NCBI GenBank assembly: GCA_016802295.1 | Contig: JAESIW010000200.1 | Coordinates: 124,001-188,000, forward strand | Length of the DNA stretch: 64,000 nucleotides | Reading direction: 5' to 3' | Origin: Brachionus rotundiformis | Lineage: Eukaryota > Rotifera > Eurotatoria > Ploima > Brachionidae | Part shown: positions 22,144 through 32,893 of the stretch, piece by piece | Layout: the number at the start of each line of letters is the position of its first letter | Position numbering within the stretch: the first letter of the stretch is position 1 | Made by a program: the position numbers and the translations under genes | The notes under the pieces: generated by a model | Told to the model about the DNA's origin: nothing | The model's input: the letters and a program-made list of their open reading frames with translations, nothing else | Database searches by the model: none

Positions 22144-23622
22144 ATGGATCAATCGAAAAAAAATAGCATTAAATTGTTCGATATCTTTCTTGAATGGATC
22201 GAAATAATGACTATGCATGGGTTTCCAAACATATTTCGATCCAAATATTGGACTGTTCGAGTAATGTGGGCCATATTTTTTCTAATCTCGAACGGATTTT
22301 GCTTTTATTTAATTGCAAAAAATCTAATGTCCTTTTTTGAATATGAAGTAGTGACATCGATTAAGGTTGTCAAAAAAGATTCAATGCCTTTTCCTGCAGT
22401 AACTGTATGTAATGAAAATCCGTTTGTAACAGAAGATGGATTTAAGTATGTAGAAGACTTTATGAAAGAAAACAATCTAACTGATGATACAATTTTGGGA
22501 AATATCAATAAATATAATTCTTCAATGCTTTATTTTAGCTATGTCCGTTATTTGGCCACATTGTTTTCTAAAGGAAAGTCGTCAGATTTTTTAAAAAAAC
22601 TATCAATACCTTATGAACAAATGTTTGTAAGCTGCATGTTTAATTTCGTCCCTTGCGAAAAAAACGATTGGCATTGGTTTTATGACATCAGTTTTGGAAA
22701 TTGCTACCGATTTAATGTTGCAAGAGATTCAAATGGCACAAAAAAAGAAATAAAACACACCACTTTAGAAGGTAAAAATTACGGTCTGAGAATAGAACTT
22801 TTTGTTGGAATACCTAAAAACCAATCAACATTGAGTATAACCACTTGGGCACATGTATACATAAATGATAACTTATTTAAACCGATAATTGGACAAGGTT
22901 TCGACGTAGCACCGGGAGAAAGTGCAAATCTTGTAATTGAAAGAGTCAAAGATCAACAATTACCTAAACCATATAGTGAATGCATCAAAAATATTGAGTC
23001 TATGGAGTCTTTTGATTCAGAGTATTATAAAAAGGTGATAGAATCAGATTTTATATATAGTCAAGAGGAATGCTTAAAGACATACCAAAGTTCGAAAGTT
23101 AATGAAAAATGTAATTGTCAGATACCGAGAAATACTTATTTTATGGTAAATTACAATTATTGTGATAGTTTAGAAGAATTTCTTTGCAGCTTTATATCTG
23201 GTTCAGGAATAACATTATCAAAAATCAAAGACTTTTGCCCGACAGCATGTGATTCAAATATCTTTACGATAACTAAATCGGAAAATAGATATCCATCTGA
23301 GTCTTATGCAGAAATACTCATTAAAAATAATAAGATTAAAAATTTGTTTGATAACAGATCTGATATTGGTATTGATGAATTAGAAAAAAATATTCTATCA
23401 GTAAATATTTACTATGAATACCTAAAACAAACAGAAATATCACAGAAAGCGAGTATTACATGGGACGGCTTAGTCGGAATTATTGGTGGTACTCTTGGCT
23501 TATTCTTAGGAATAAGTGTTTTAAGCTTTGTAGAATTTTTGGATTTATTTTTTCAAATAATTTTTAAAAAATTCGGAAATAACACCATTAAGGTATGGGT
23601 TTCAACGAACAATTTGAATTGA
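22144..23622 (+). CDS. DEG/ENaC-family sodium channel subunit, copy 2
   Basis: An intronless 492-residue paralogue of copy 1 with the same elements: His-Gly at 25-26, TM1 at about 38-60, FPAVTVCNENPF, CPTACDSN, and TM2 with GIS then VLSFVEFLDL. Most differences from copy 1 are scattered ectodomain substitutions (for example TTWAHVYI against TTGAHVYI, and FMVNYNYC against FMGNKNYC). The C-terminus continues to KVWVSTNNLN. The start ATGGATCAATCG is preceded by TTTTAAAA as in the other copies. The last roughly 240 bp and everything downstream to 27084 are repeated in inverted orientation ending in copy 3. Confidence 0.9.
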   Translation: MDQSKKNSIKLFDIFLEWIEIMTMHGFPNIFRSKYWTVRVMWAIFFLISNGFCFYLIAKNLMSFFEYEVVTSIKVVKKDSMPFPAVTVCNENPFVTEDGFKYVEDFMKENNLTDDTILGNINKYNSSMLYFSYVRYLATLFSKGKSSDFLKKLSIPYEQMFVSCMFNFVPCEKNDWHWFYDISFGNCYRFNVARDSNGTKKEIKHTTLEGKNYGLRIELFVGIPKNQSTLSITTWAHVYINDNLFKPIIGQGFDVAPGESANLVIERVKDQQLPKPYSECIKNIESMESFDSEYYKKVIESDFIYSQEECLKTYQSSKVNEKCNCQIPRNTYFMVNYNYCDSLEEFLCSFISGSGITLSKIKDFCPTACDSNIFTITKSENRYPSESYAEILIKNNKIKNLFDNRSDIGIDELEKNILSVNIYYEYLKQTEISQKASITWDGLVGIIGGTLGLFLGISVLSFVEFLDLFFQIIFKKFGNNTIKVWVSTNNLN

Positions 23623-24159
23623 TTTTTCAAATTTAATTATTTATTTAAATTAACATTTTCATTATTTTTTTTTAATCGGGAACAATTTCTTTAGCTCTTA
23701 AAAAATTGTTCCTTTTTTAAAACGACTTTCAGTATTAAAAAAAACATAAAATTTTTTTCTCACTTCATTAAAATTAAATCAATTAATTTTGAAATTTTTT
23801 GAAAATAAATTAAAAAACAAAAAAATAACTGTCTGATTTTTGACTTTACATTCGATCAAATAAGTAATCCAATCGTTGAATATGAAAGTTCCGATTTAAT
23901 TTCATGATTTTAATCTGAGAATGGCTTTATTTTTTCAGCCATTCTCCAATCTCATACCAAATTTTTTTGTATTTTAAAAGAAATTTTAGAGTTTAAGGTT
24001 TTCTTTACAATCGAAGCTTTTATGTTCAGCTTTTAGCACAAATTTAAAACTACGATCTAAATTTTAAGAATTACATTTATTAATGCTTGTATTGACTGTT
24101 TGTTCATCTTAGCAAGATATTCTGTGCATATCACCACAAAAAATTTCCATTCCAAAACG

Positions 24160-24635
24160 CAGAATTTTTTGATTTATTTTTCAAGTAATATTTTAAAAAT
24201 TTGGAAATAGCACCATACAGACATGAAATGGGACGAAAAACATTTTTTATATCTATTTAATTTCTTCTCATTATGATAATTAATTGAGAATTAAATAAAT
24301 ATTTCATCAGTTTTCAATTATTGTGAGAAAAGTATCTCAGTGTCCATTTTAAAAAATGGAAATCAAACGGATGTCCGTTTCAACCACAATCTCAGATATG
24401 ACGTTCACATAACTTTGAGTATGTGATATTTAATTTAATAAACACCTTTTTCAATGGAACAAAATTAATTATTCATGTTTAAAAATAATTTTCATAATGA
24501 TTAAACAATTAAGACTATTTAATTCATTAATTAATTAAAAAATTAAGAATGTTTTTCTAGTTTTGTCATATGTGTAGCAACAGCTTGTAAAGAAATGAAT
24601 CGTCAAGATCAATTGAATAGTATTTAGTCTGATCT
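24160..24635 (+). pseudogene. Channel copy-1-type 3' tail relic
   Basis: Begins with the end of the TM2 coding region and reads into ACAGACATGAAATGGGA, matching 17390-17830, the 3' end and flank of channel copy 1, rather than copy 2. It marks the far end of tandem unit 2; similarity stops near GATCAATTGAATA, exactly where unit 1 joins unit 2 (17830). A mirrored copy is at 30390-30865. Confidence 0.65.
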
Positions 24636-25479
24636 CGTAAACAATCTAAATATTCTTTTATGTAAAGCTTTTTCTATTAGGAAAAGCGCCTTTATTGACT
24701 GATTAGGGCTTTTTGATAGCCAAAACCGAGTTAACCTTATCAAAAAAAAAAGAACTTACTAGCTTATCTCTTTTTATTGACTTGAGCTTTTTTAAATATT
24801 TCTCGGGTACCATTTTCAGTCTAAGCAAATCTTGTTACCACAACAAAAATGATATTAATTGGTCAAAAATCTATTTATGATCTTTTCTAGTTAGATCAAG
24901 GAATTCATTCAAGAAAATTTTGAGATTGCTTTCATTAACGGTAGTTTCTTTAATTTTTATTATGCAATAATTTCTTTATTTTGAGAGAAGACATTAAATT
25001 TCCAAAATATAAAATCGGCATTTGTTTCATTATTTAAGAAAGAACAATTGATTTCTTATTTAATTTGATTTTTGCTCGAATTTGAATTCCGACATAGAAT
25101 ACTTAACATAATTCATCACAATGTAAAAATCTAGGACTGGAAAACATAATAATTTCAATTCATATACAATACAAATCACATGCTTGCAATTAAATTCTTT
25201 TTATATGCAAAATTTTTTAATATTTACAACTGCAAATACCCAACTCACAAATATCAAGTTGTATTATAATTTTTATTTGTTAATTGTTGGTACCAGTCTG
25301 CAGCTTCTTCAATTAAAAAAAAGTGTATAAGAAAAGTAAAAGTATAATTAAATTAAATTAAATTAAATTAAATTAAATGGAATAAAATAGAGGAAAATTA
25401 CAATTAGCTTTATTTATTGAAATAGAGAGTATCATATACATTTTTTTGAATTTGAATTTGTTTGATGCGAAAAAAAAAA

Positions 25480-25905
25480 GAAATAGTTAGGGAGCAATTA
25501 CACAATGGTGTCGGGTATTTGATTAATACCTTGATTTATAATCTGCTTTGTATTCCTTCACCAGTCTGACAACTAATGGATTAAACTGACTCAACCCTCT
25601 CACACCCATCTCAAAAAGTTGATTCGATAGTAATTTAAGTTTATATAAGGCCTTTCGATGTAATACACATTGGGATGTATATTTGAATGGGTATCGTATT
25701 TTAGATTTAGAATAGACCGTACAGCTGACTTTTGGATTAACTGTTATATTTTAATATGAACTTCAGAGAATGAGTAAGGACATGAAAAAGTATAATCCAA
25801 AATATATCTAGCTAAAGATTTGTTAAGATTTCCACCAGTTATATAATTTAGTCTGGACTTTTTATTCGACATAATCTTTATTTAATTGGGCCTTCAATTA
25901 TCTTG
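25480..25905 (-). mobile_element. LINE RT-tail fragment (left arm copy)
   Basis: Minus-strand reading gives QKSAVRSILNLKYDTHSN, then after a frameshift RKALYKLKLLSNQLFEMG and LVVRLVKEYKADYKSRY, a reverse-transcriptase tail. It is homologous to the rearranged fragment at 4480-4715. The mirrored copy is plus strand 29120-29545. Confidence 0.6.
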
Positions 25906-26037
25906 ATGCTGCACCATCGCTAAGCTTTAAAAACTATTTAATTGCTTAAAAAGCCGTAGATGTTCCTCCAAGACAGGTGTTTTAAGGAGTTGATCTTCTG
26001 CTTGTAATTAAAACAGATAATTTATTTTGTAATTACG

Positions 26038-26205
26038 TTGAGCAGCGTATCTCAGCTGGACTCGGAATACTCGGCTACTGGTCATTTACCAAGTTTTAAT
26101 AATTTTAAAAATAAACTGGTAATGAATAAAAGCAATTATGCAAGCAAAAAGTCAGGTCTGTGTTTTCACCAGATATCAGTTATCAACCTGCATCCTTGCT
26201 AAACT
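26038..26205 (+). pseudogene. Lectin last-exon relic with internal deletion
   Basis: GAGCAGCGTAT is fused directly to CTCAGCTGGACTCGGAATAC, so about 140 bp of the last exon of the lectin gene (between the matching points in 14831-15164) is missing. The rest matches to near the stop with several changes. A mirrored copy is at 28820-28987. Confidence 0.7.
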
Positions 26206-26315
26206 CCTTAATTGATGAACAATTAGTCTGGCACTAACCGCTCTAATTCATTCAAATTTTAAGCTTAATTGTTACCAAAGCAAAAAAAAAAGGAACAGAC
26301 AAAATTGTGATCAAT

Positions 26316-26534
26316 ATGTCCAATTTTGTGAATAGACATGGAAAAGTCCTAGGTTTGCGCTCTATTGAATATTCTTGTCCATACGATGTGCCTAATTATC
26401 TACCCGAAAGAGTGACCTACTGCTTTACTAATGACCAAACGCCCATTCAATGCTCGGTTAGAAAGTGTCTAAGTGAACATAAACTTAAGTTTGACGAGAA
26501 CCAGTTTTCAATAATGATGGACATTCTTATTTAG
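26316..26534 (+). CDS. Hypothetical 72-residue ORF, left arm copy
   Basis: Begins MSNFVNRHGKVLGLRS, contains four Cys and YLPERVTYCFTNDQTPIQC, and ends in a hydrophobic DILI before TAG. No signal peptide or recognised domain. Composition is less AT-driven than the surroundings, so it may be a gene or the last exon of a larger broken gene. The identical reading frame exists inverted at 28491-28709. Confidence 0.35.
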   Translation: MSNFVNRHGKVLGLRSIEYSCPYDVPNYLPERVTYCFTNDQTPIQCSVRKCLSEHKLKFDENQFSIMMDILI

Positions 26535-27084
26535 CCAAGCTCCTTTACTTCATTATTTTCATTTAAATATAAATATTTATTCATTTGATTTAATCTATTT
26601 TTAATAAAATTTACTATCTTTTTTAATGCTGTTTAATTGGAACTAAATTAGATCAGTAAACATTTAAAATTTATTTTATTCAATATTAACTAAAATTTAA
26701 ATTTAGTAGCAAATTAAAAAAGATATAAAAATCAAGTGTAATTTTTAGATTAGATTTGGCCGTGCGGCTAAACTAACAAACTCATTTCCATTTACCAAAG
26801 TTGATTTGTTTGCTTTGGCAATTCCATTAATCCAGACAAGATAATAACCAACTTTAATATAGCCACTTAAATAGTAAAACAAAGTTTTATATTATTATGA
26901 AAAGTTGCAGAAAAATTCGAAAAGATATATTAAAATAAAAAAAATTAAAAAATTTTTAATTAACTTATATTATAGACACTTTAATCAAATATTAAAAAAA
27001 CACAATTTTATTCAATTTTTTTATTAGAAAGGGTTTTGAAAAAATAAAACTTTAAATGTTGTTAAAATGAATTGAACATTTGAT

Positions 27085-27940
27085 GTAAAAAATAATAATT
27101 TAACTATTAATGGACAATTTAGTATTATTTTAGCAGATCCATTCAATCTTCTATTTATCAGAGAAATTTTCCTTTTACTTAAGAATGTCTTGAGTGAGAC
27201 CAACTTAATTTTAGGATTCCTCTCAACAAATCAGTTTTTATTTTCTACAAAAATGGGATCAATAAAAAAAAAAGCTTTAATGATAATTAATGATTGCTAG
27301 ATTGTATTATCAAGAATTACCTTGAATTATCAATTACCGTAAACTCTTGTTTACTTCCTCATGGGGTTCAAATAAAAAGGTGGGGGGCTTGTAATTTAAA
27401 GAGTAAATTTCTAGTATTGCTATTTTAAGATTGAAAAAATTAGAAACTCGGTATAAAAGAAAATTATTTAATATTTTTAATGGGCTTATAATGAAAAATT
27501 TCACAGAAAAATAGAAAAAAGTACTAAAATAATTGATTAATTTTTGATGAGATTACAAATTGAAAAATTAAACGAAAAAAATTTGTAATTTATTTCCATT
27601 TCCGACTCATCTTCATCTTCAACAACATTATCATCATCGTCAGCACCTAAATCGTCAATAGTCATTTTTACAAATAATCTGTTTTAAAGTTTTAAAAATA
27701 TTATAAGAATGACGAAATAATGTTCACGGGTGTGCAATTTTTAAGCTCATGGGTTTGTATTATTTTGAAAATTTCAATCCCATGAGACTATAAAAAATTT
27801 TTTAAAATACACACTGGGGCTATGATACAAGCATTAATAAATGTAATTCTTAAAATTTATATCATAGTTTTAAATTTGTGCTAAAAGCTGAACATAAAAG
27901 CTTCGATTTTAAAGAAAACCTTAAACTCTAAAATTTCTTC
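27085..27940. other. Palindrome spacer
   Basis: The 856 bp between the arms. 27825-27939 is a diverged (about 3 mismatches in 115) copy of 30933-31047, a segment of the right arm in the same orientation, and it abuts the arm boundary. The minus strand at 27665-27590 has a short acidic frame (MTIDDLGADDDDNVVEDEDE) with no recognised domain. The rest is AT-rich. Confidence 0.7.
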
Positions 27941-30900
27941 ATCAAATGTTCAATTCATTTTAACAACATTTAAAGTTTTATTTTTTCAAAACCCTTTCTA
28001 ATAAAAAAATTGAATAAAATTGTGTTTTTTTAATATTTGATTAAAGTGTCTATAATATAAGTTAATTAAAAATTTTTTAATTTTTTTTATTTTAATATAT
28101 CTTTTCGAATTTTTCTGCAACTTTTCATAATAATATAAAACTTTGTTTTACTATTTAAGTGGCTATATTAAAGTTGGTTATTATCTTGTCTGGATTAATG
28201 GAATTGCCAAAGCAAACAAATCAACTTTGGTAAATGGAAATGAGTTTGTTAGTTTAGCCGCACGGCCAAATCTAATCTAAAAATTACACTTGATTTTTAT
28301 ATCTTTTTTAATTTGCTACTAAATTTAAATTTTAGTTAATATTGAATAAAATAAATTTTAAATGTTTACTGATCTAATTTAGTTCCAATTAAACAGCATT
28401 AAAAAAGATAGTAAATTTTATTAAAAATAGATTAAATCAAATGAATAAATATTTATATTTAAATGAAAATAATGAAGTAAAGGAGCTTGGCTAAATAAGA
28501 ATGTCCATCATTATTGAAAACTGGTTCTCGTCAAACTTAAGTTTATGTTCACTTAGACACTTTCTAACCGAGCATTGAATGGGCGTTTGGTCATTAGTAA
28601 AGCAGTAGGTCACTCTTTCGGGTAGATAATTAGGCACATCGTATGGACAAGAATATTCAATAGAGCGCAAACCTAGGACTTTTCCATGTCTATTCACAAA
28701 ATTGGACATATTGATCACAATTTTGTCTGTTCCTTTTTTTTTTGCTTTGGTAACAATTAAGCTTAAAATTTGAATGAATTAGAGCGGTTAGTGCCAGACT
28801 AATTGTTCATCAATTAAGGAGTTTAGCAAGGATGCAGGTTGATAACTGATATCTGGTGAAAACACAGACCTGACTTTTTGCTTGCATAATTGCTTTTATT
28901 CATTACCAGTTTATTTTTAAAATTATTAAAACTTGGTAAATGACCAGTAGCCGAGTATTCCGAGTCCAGCTGAGATACGCTGCTCAACGTAATTACAAAA
29001 TAAATTATCTGTTTTAATTACAAGCAGAAGATCAACTCCTTAAAACACCTGTCTTGGAGGAACATCTACGGCTTTTTAAGCAATTAAATAGTTTTTAAAG
29101 CTTAGCGATGGTGCAGCATCAAGATAATTGAAGGCCCAATTAAATAAAGATTATGTCGAATAAAAAGTCCAGACTAAATTATATAACTGGTGGAAATCTT
29201 AACAAATCTTTAGCTAGATATATTTTGGATTATACTTTTTCATGTCCTTACTCATTCTCTGAAGTTCATATTAAAATATAACAGTTAATCCAAAAGTCAG
29301 CTGTACGGTCTATTCTAAATCTAAAATACGATACCCATTCAAATATACATCCCAATGTGTATTACATCGAAAGGCCTTATATAAACTTAAATTACTATCG
29401 AATCAACTTTTTGAGATGGGTGTGAGAGGGTTGAGTCAGTTTAATCCATTAGTTGTCAGACTGGTGAAGGAATACAAAGCAGATTATAAATCAAGGTATT
29501 AATCAAATACCCGACACCATTGTGTAATTGCTCCCTAACTATTTCTTTTTTTTTTCGCATCAAACAAATTCAAATTCAAAAAAATGTATATGATACTCTC
29601 TATTTCAATAAATAAAGCTAATTGTAATTTTCCTCTATTTTATTCCATTTAATTTAATTTAATTTAATTTAATTTAATTATACTTTTACTTTTCTTATAC
29701 ACTTTTTTTTAATTGAAGAAGCTGCAGACTGGTACCAACAATTAACAAATAAAAATTATAATACAACTTGATATTTGTGAGTTGGGTATTTGCAGTTGTA
29801 AATATTAAAAAATTTTGCATATAAAAAGAATTTAATTGCAAGCATGTGATTTGTATTGTATATGAATTGAAATTATTATGTTTTCCAGTCCTAGATTTTT
29901 ACATTGTGATGAATTATGTTAAGTATTCTATGTCGGAATTCAAATTCGAGCAAAAATCAAATTAAATAAGAAATCAATTGTTCTTTCTTAAATAATGAAA
30001 CAAATGCCGATTTTATATTTTGGAAATTTAATGTCTTCTCTCAAAATAAAGAAATTATTGCATAATAAAAATTAAAGAAACTACCGTTAATGAAAGCAAT
30101 CTCAAAATTTTCTTGAATGAATTCCTTGATCTAACTAGAAAAGATCATAAATAGATTTTTGACCAATTAATATCATTTTTGTTGTGGTAACAAGATTTGC
30201 TTAGACTGAAAATGGTACCCGAGAAATATTTAAAAAAGCTCAAGTCAATAAAAAGAGATAAGCTAGTAAGTTCTTTTTTTTTTGATAAGGTTAACTCGGT
30301 TTTGGCTATCAAAAAGCCCTAATCAGTCAATAAAGGCGCTTTTCCTAATAGAAAAAGCTTTACATAAAAGAATATTTAGATTGTTTACGAGATCAGACTA
30401 AATACTATTCAATTGATCTTGACGATTCATTTCTTTACAAGCTGTTGCTACACATATGACAAAACTAGAAAAACATTCTTAATTTTTTAATTAATTAATG
30501 AATTAAATAGTCTTAATTGTTTAATCATTATGAAAATTATTTTTAAACATGAATAATTAATTTTGTTCCATTGAAAAAGGTGTTTATTAAATTAAATATC
30601 ACATACTCAAAGTTATGTGAACGTCATATCTGAGATTGTGGTTGAAACGGACATCCGTTTGATTTCCATTTTTTAAAATGGACACTGAGATACTTTTCTC
30701 ACAATAATTGAAAACTGATGAAATATTTATTTAATTCTCAATTAATTATCATAATGAGAAGAAATTAAATAGATATAAAAAATGTTTTTCGTCCCATTTC
30801 ATGTCTGTATGGTGCTATTTCCAAATTTTTAAAATATTACTTGAAAAATAAATCAAAAAATTCTGCGTTTTGGAATGGAAATTTTTTGTGGTGATATGCA

Positions 30901-31640
30901 CAGAATATCTTGCTAAGATGAACAAACAGTCAATACAAGCATTAATAAATGTAATTCTTAAAATTTAGATCGTAGTTTTAAATTTGTGCTAAAAGCTGAA
31001 CATAAAAGCTTCGATTGTAAAGAAAACCTTAAACTCTAAAATTTCTTTTAAAATACAAAAAAATTTGGTATGAGATTGGAGAATGGCTGAAAAAATAAAG
31101 CCATTCTCAGATTAAAATCATGAAATTAAATCGGAACTTTCATATTCAACGATTGGATTACTTATTTGATCGAATGTAAAGTCAAAAATCAGACAGTTAT
31201 TTTTTTGTTTTTTAATTTATTTTCAAAAAATTTCAAAATTAATTGATTTAATTTTAATGAAGTGAGAAAAAAATTTTATGTTTTTTTTAATACTGAAAGT
31301 CGTTTTAAAAAAGGAACAATTTTTTAAGAGCTAAAGAAATTGTTCCCGATTAAAAAAAAATAATGAAAATGTTAATTTAAATAAATAATTAAATTTGAAA
31401 AATCAATTCAAATTGTTCGTTGAAACCCATACCTTAATGGTGTTATTTCCGAATTTTTTAAAAATTATTTGAAAAAATAAATCCAAAAATTCTACAAAGC
31501 TTAAAACACTTATTCCTAAGAATAAGCCAAGAGTACCACCAATAATTCCGACTAAGCCGTCCCATGTAATACTCGCTTTCTGTGATATTTCTGTTTGTTT
31601 TAGGTATTCATAGTAAATATTTACTGATAGAATATTTTTT
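27941..31640 (-). repeat. Right arm of large palindrome
   Basis: Reverse complement of 23385-27084 with constant register. It holds mirrored copies of the small ORF (28491-28709 minus), the lectin relic (28820-28987), the LINE fragment (29120-29545 plus) and the channel tail relic (30390-30865), and ends within channel copy 3. Confidence 0.85.
28491..28709 (-). CDS. Hypothetical 72-residue ORF, right arm copy
   Basis: Mirror image of the ORF at 26316-26534, identical in protein. If the palindrome is real this is a divergent-arm duplicate; if it is an assembly artefact it is the same locus counted twice. Confidence 0.35.
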   Translation of the reverse strand: MSNFVNRHGKVLGLRSIEYSCPYDVPNYLPERVTYCFTNDQTPIQCSVRKCLSEHKLKFDENQFSIMMDILI

Positions 31641-32893
31641 TCCATTTCATCAATACCAATATCAGATCTGTTATCAAACAAACTTTTAATTTTGTCATTA
31701 TAAATAAGGACGTCTGCATACGATTCGGAAGGGTATCTATTTTCTGATTTTGTTATCCTAAAGATATTTGAATCACATGCAGTCGGACAAAAATCTTTGA
31801 GTTTTTGTTTAAAATCTGTTGCGATAATTTCTGAACTTACTAAACTACTGCAGAGAAACTTTTCATAAGTATCACAATAATTAACATTTTCTTTAAGAAG
31901 ACTATTGCTCGGTATCTCACAATTACATTTTTCATTGACTTTCGAATTATAATATGCACTTAAGCATTCCTCTTGACTATATATAAAATCTGATTCTATC
32001 ACCTTTTTATAATACTCTGAATCAAAAGACTCCATTGACTCAATATTTTTGATGCATTCACTATATGGTTTAGGTAATTGTTGATCTTTGACTCTTTCAA
32101 TTACAAGATTCGCACTTTCTCCCGGTGCTACGTCGAAACCTTGTCCAATTATCGGTTTAAATAAGTTATCATTTATGTATACATGTGCTCCAGTGGTTAT
32201 ACTCAATGTTGATTGGTTTTTAGGTATTCCAACAAAAAGCTCTAACATGAGTCCATTATATTTACCTGCAAATGTAGAGTTCTTTAATTCTTGTTTTGTT
32301 CCATTTGAATCTCTTGCAACATTAAATCGGTAGCAATTTCCAAAACTGATGTCATAAAACCAATGCCAATCGTCTTTATCGCAAGGGACGAAATTAAACA
32401 TACAGCTTACAAACATTTGTTCATAAGGTATTGATAGTTTTTTTAAAAAATCTGACGACTTTCCTTTAGAAAACAACGTGGCCAAATAACGTACATAGTT
32501 GAAATAAAGCATTGAAGAACTGTATTTATTAATATATCCAAAAATTGTATCATCAGTTAGATTGTTTTCTTTCAGAAAGTCTTCTACATACTTTAATCCA
32601 TCTTCTGTTACAAACGGATTGGCATTACAAACAGTAACTGCAGGAAAAACCATTGAATCTTTTTCAACCACTTTAATCGATGTCACTACTTCATATTCAA
32701 AAAAGGACATTAGATTTTTTGCAATTAAATAAAAGCAAAATCCGTTCGAGATAAGAAAAAATAAGGTCCACATTACTCGAACAGTCCAATATTTGGATCG
32801 AAATATGTTTGGGAACCCATGCATAGTAATTATTTCGATCCATTCAAGAAAGATATCGAACAATTTAATGTTACTTTTTTTCAAATGATTCAT
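31403..32893 (-). CDS. DEG/ENaC-family sodium channel subunit, copy 3
   Basis: An intronless 496-residue paralogue with His-Gly at residues 25-26, TM1, the post-TM1 motif with changes (MVFPAVTVCNANPF), CPTACDSN, and TM2 with GIS then VLSFVEFLDL. It is more diverged from copies 1 and 2 in the ectodomain (for example NSTFAGKYNGLMLEL; an extra segment around LVSSEIIATDFKQK). From about DEMEKNILSV onward it is identical to copy 2, because that 3' end belongs to the palindrome arm. This makes it a mosaic: a diverged body with a recently homogenised tail. Confidence 0.9.
   Translation of the reverse strand: MNHLKKSNIKLFDIFLEWIEIITMHGFPNIFRSKYWTVRVMWTLFFLISNGFCFYLIAKNLMSFFEYEVVTSIKVVEKDSMVFPAVTVCNANPFVTEDGLKYVEDFLKENNLTDDTIFGYINKYSSSMLYFNYVRYLATLFSKGKSSDFLKKLSIPYEQMFVSCMFNFVPCDKDDWHWFYDISFGNCYRFNVARDSNGTKQELKNSTFAGKYNGLMLELFVGIPKNQSTLSITTGAHVYINDNLFKPIIGQGFDVAPGESANLVIERVKDQQLPKPYSECIKNIESMESFDSEYYKKVIESDFIYSQEECLSAYYNSKVNEKCNCEIPSNSLLKENVNYCDTYEKFLCSSLVSSEIIATDFKQKLKDFCPTACDSNIFRITKSENRYPSESYADVLIYNDKIKSLFDNRSDIGIDEMEKNILSVNIYYEYLKQTEISQKASITWDGLVGIIGGTLGLFLGISVLSFVEFLDLFFQIIFKKFGNNTIKVWVSTNNLN

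Larger units (their letters stand above)
11915..24635. repeat. Tandem segmental duplication (two units of about 6 kb)
   Basis: Unit 1 runs from about 11915 to 17830, unit 2 from about 17831 to 24635. Each holds lectin exons 4-8, the intronic LINE and channel relics, and one DEG/ENaC gene. The offset is 5914 in the first part and 5904 after a 10 bp deletion at about 19330. The lectin-side 3.2 kb is almost identical between units (only a handful of changes noticed, such as CCG/ACG at the start of the last exon). Unit 2 has extra sequence at about 21188-21409 and about 23640-24160. The channel genes in the units differ much more than the lectin side does. Confidence 0.85.
23385..27084 (+). repeat. 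Left arm of large palindrome
   Basis: Each position x matches the complement of position 55025-x over about 3.7 kb with no length difference, including homopolymers such as the 10-A run at 24743-24752. Every stretch I compared was identical. The arm starts inside the 3' end of channel copy 2, where the paralogues begin to differ (GATGAATTAG against GATGAAATGG), and ends at GAACATTTGATG. It contains a copy-1-type channel tail relic (24160-24330), a LINE fragment (25480-25905), an (AAATT)n run near 25350, a lectin-exon relic and a small ORF. Confidence 0.85.

Noticed and set aside
25340..25380. (AAATT)n tract considered as telomere-like or origin sequence
   Set aside because: A short five-base microsatellite inside the palindrome arm, without any other supporting signal.
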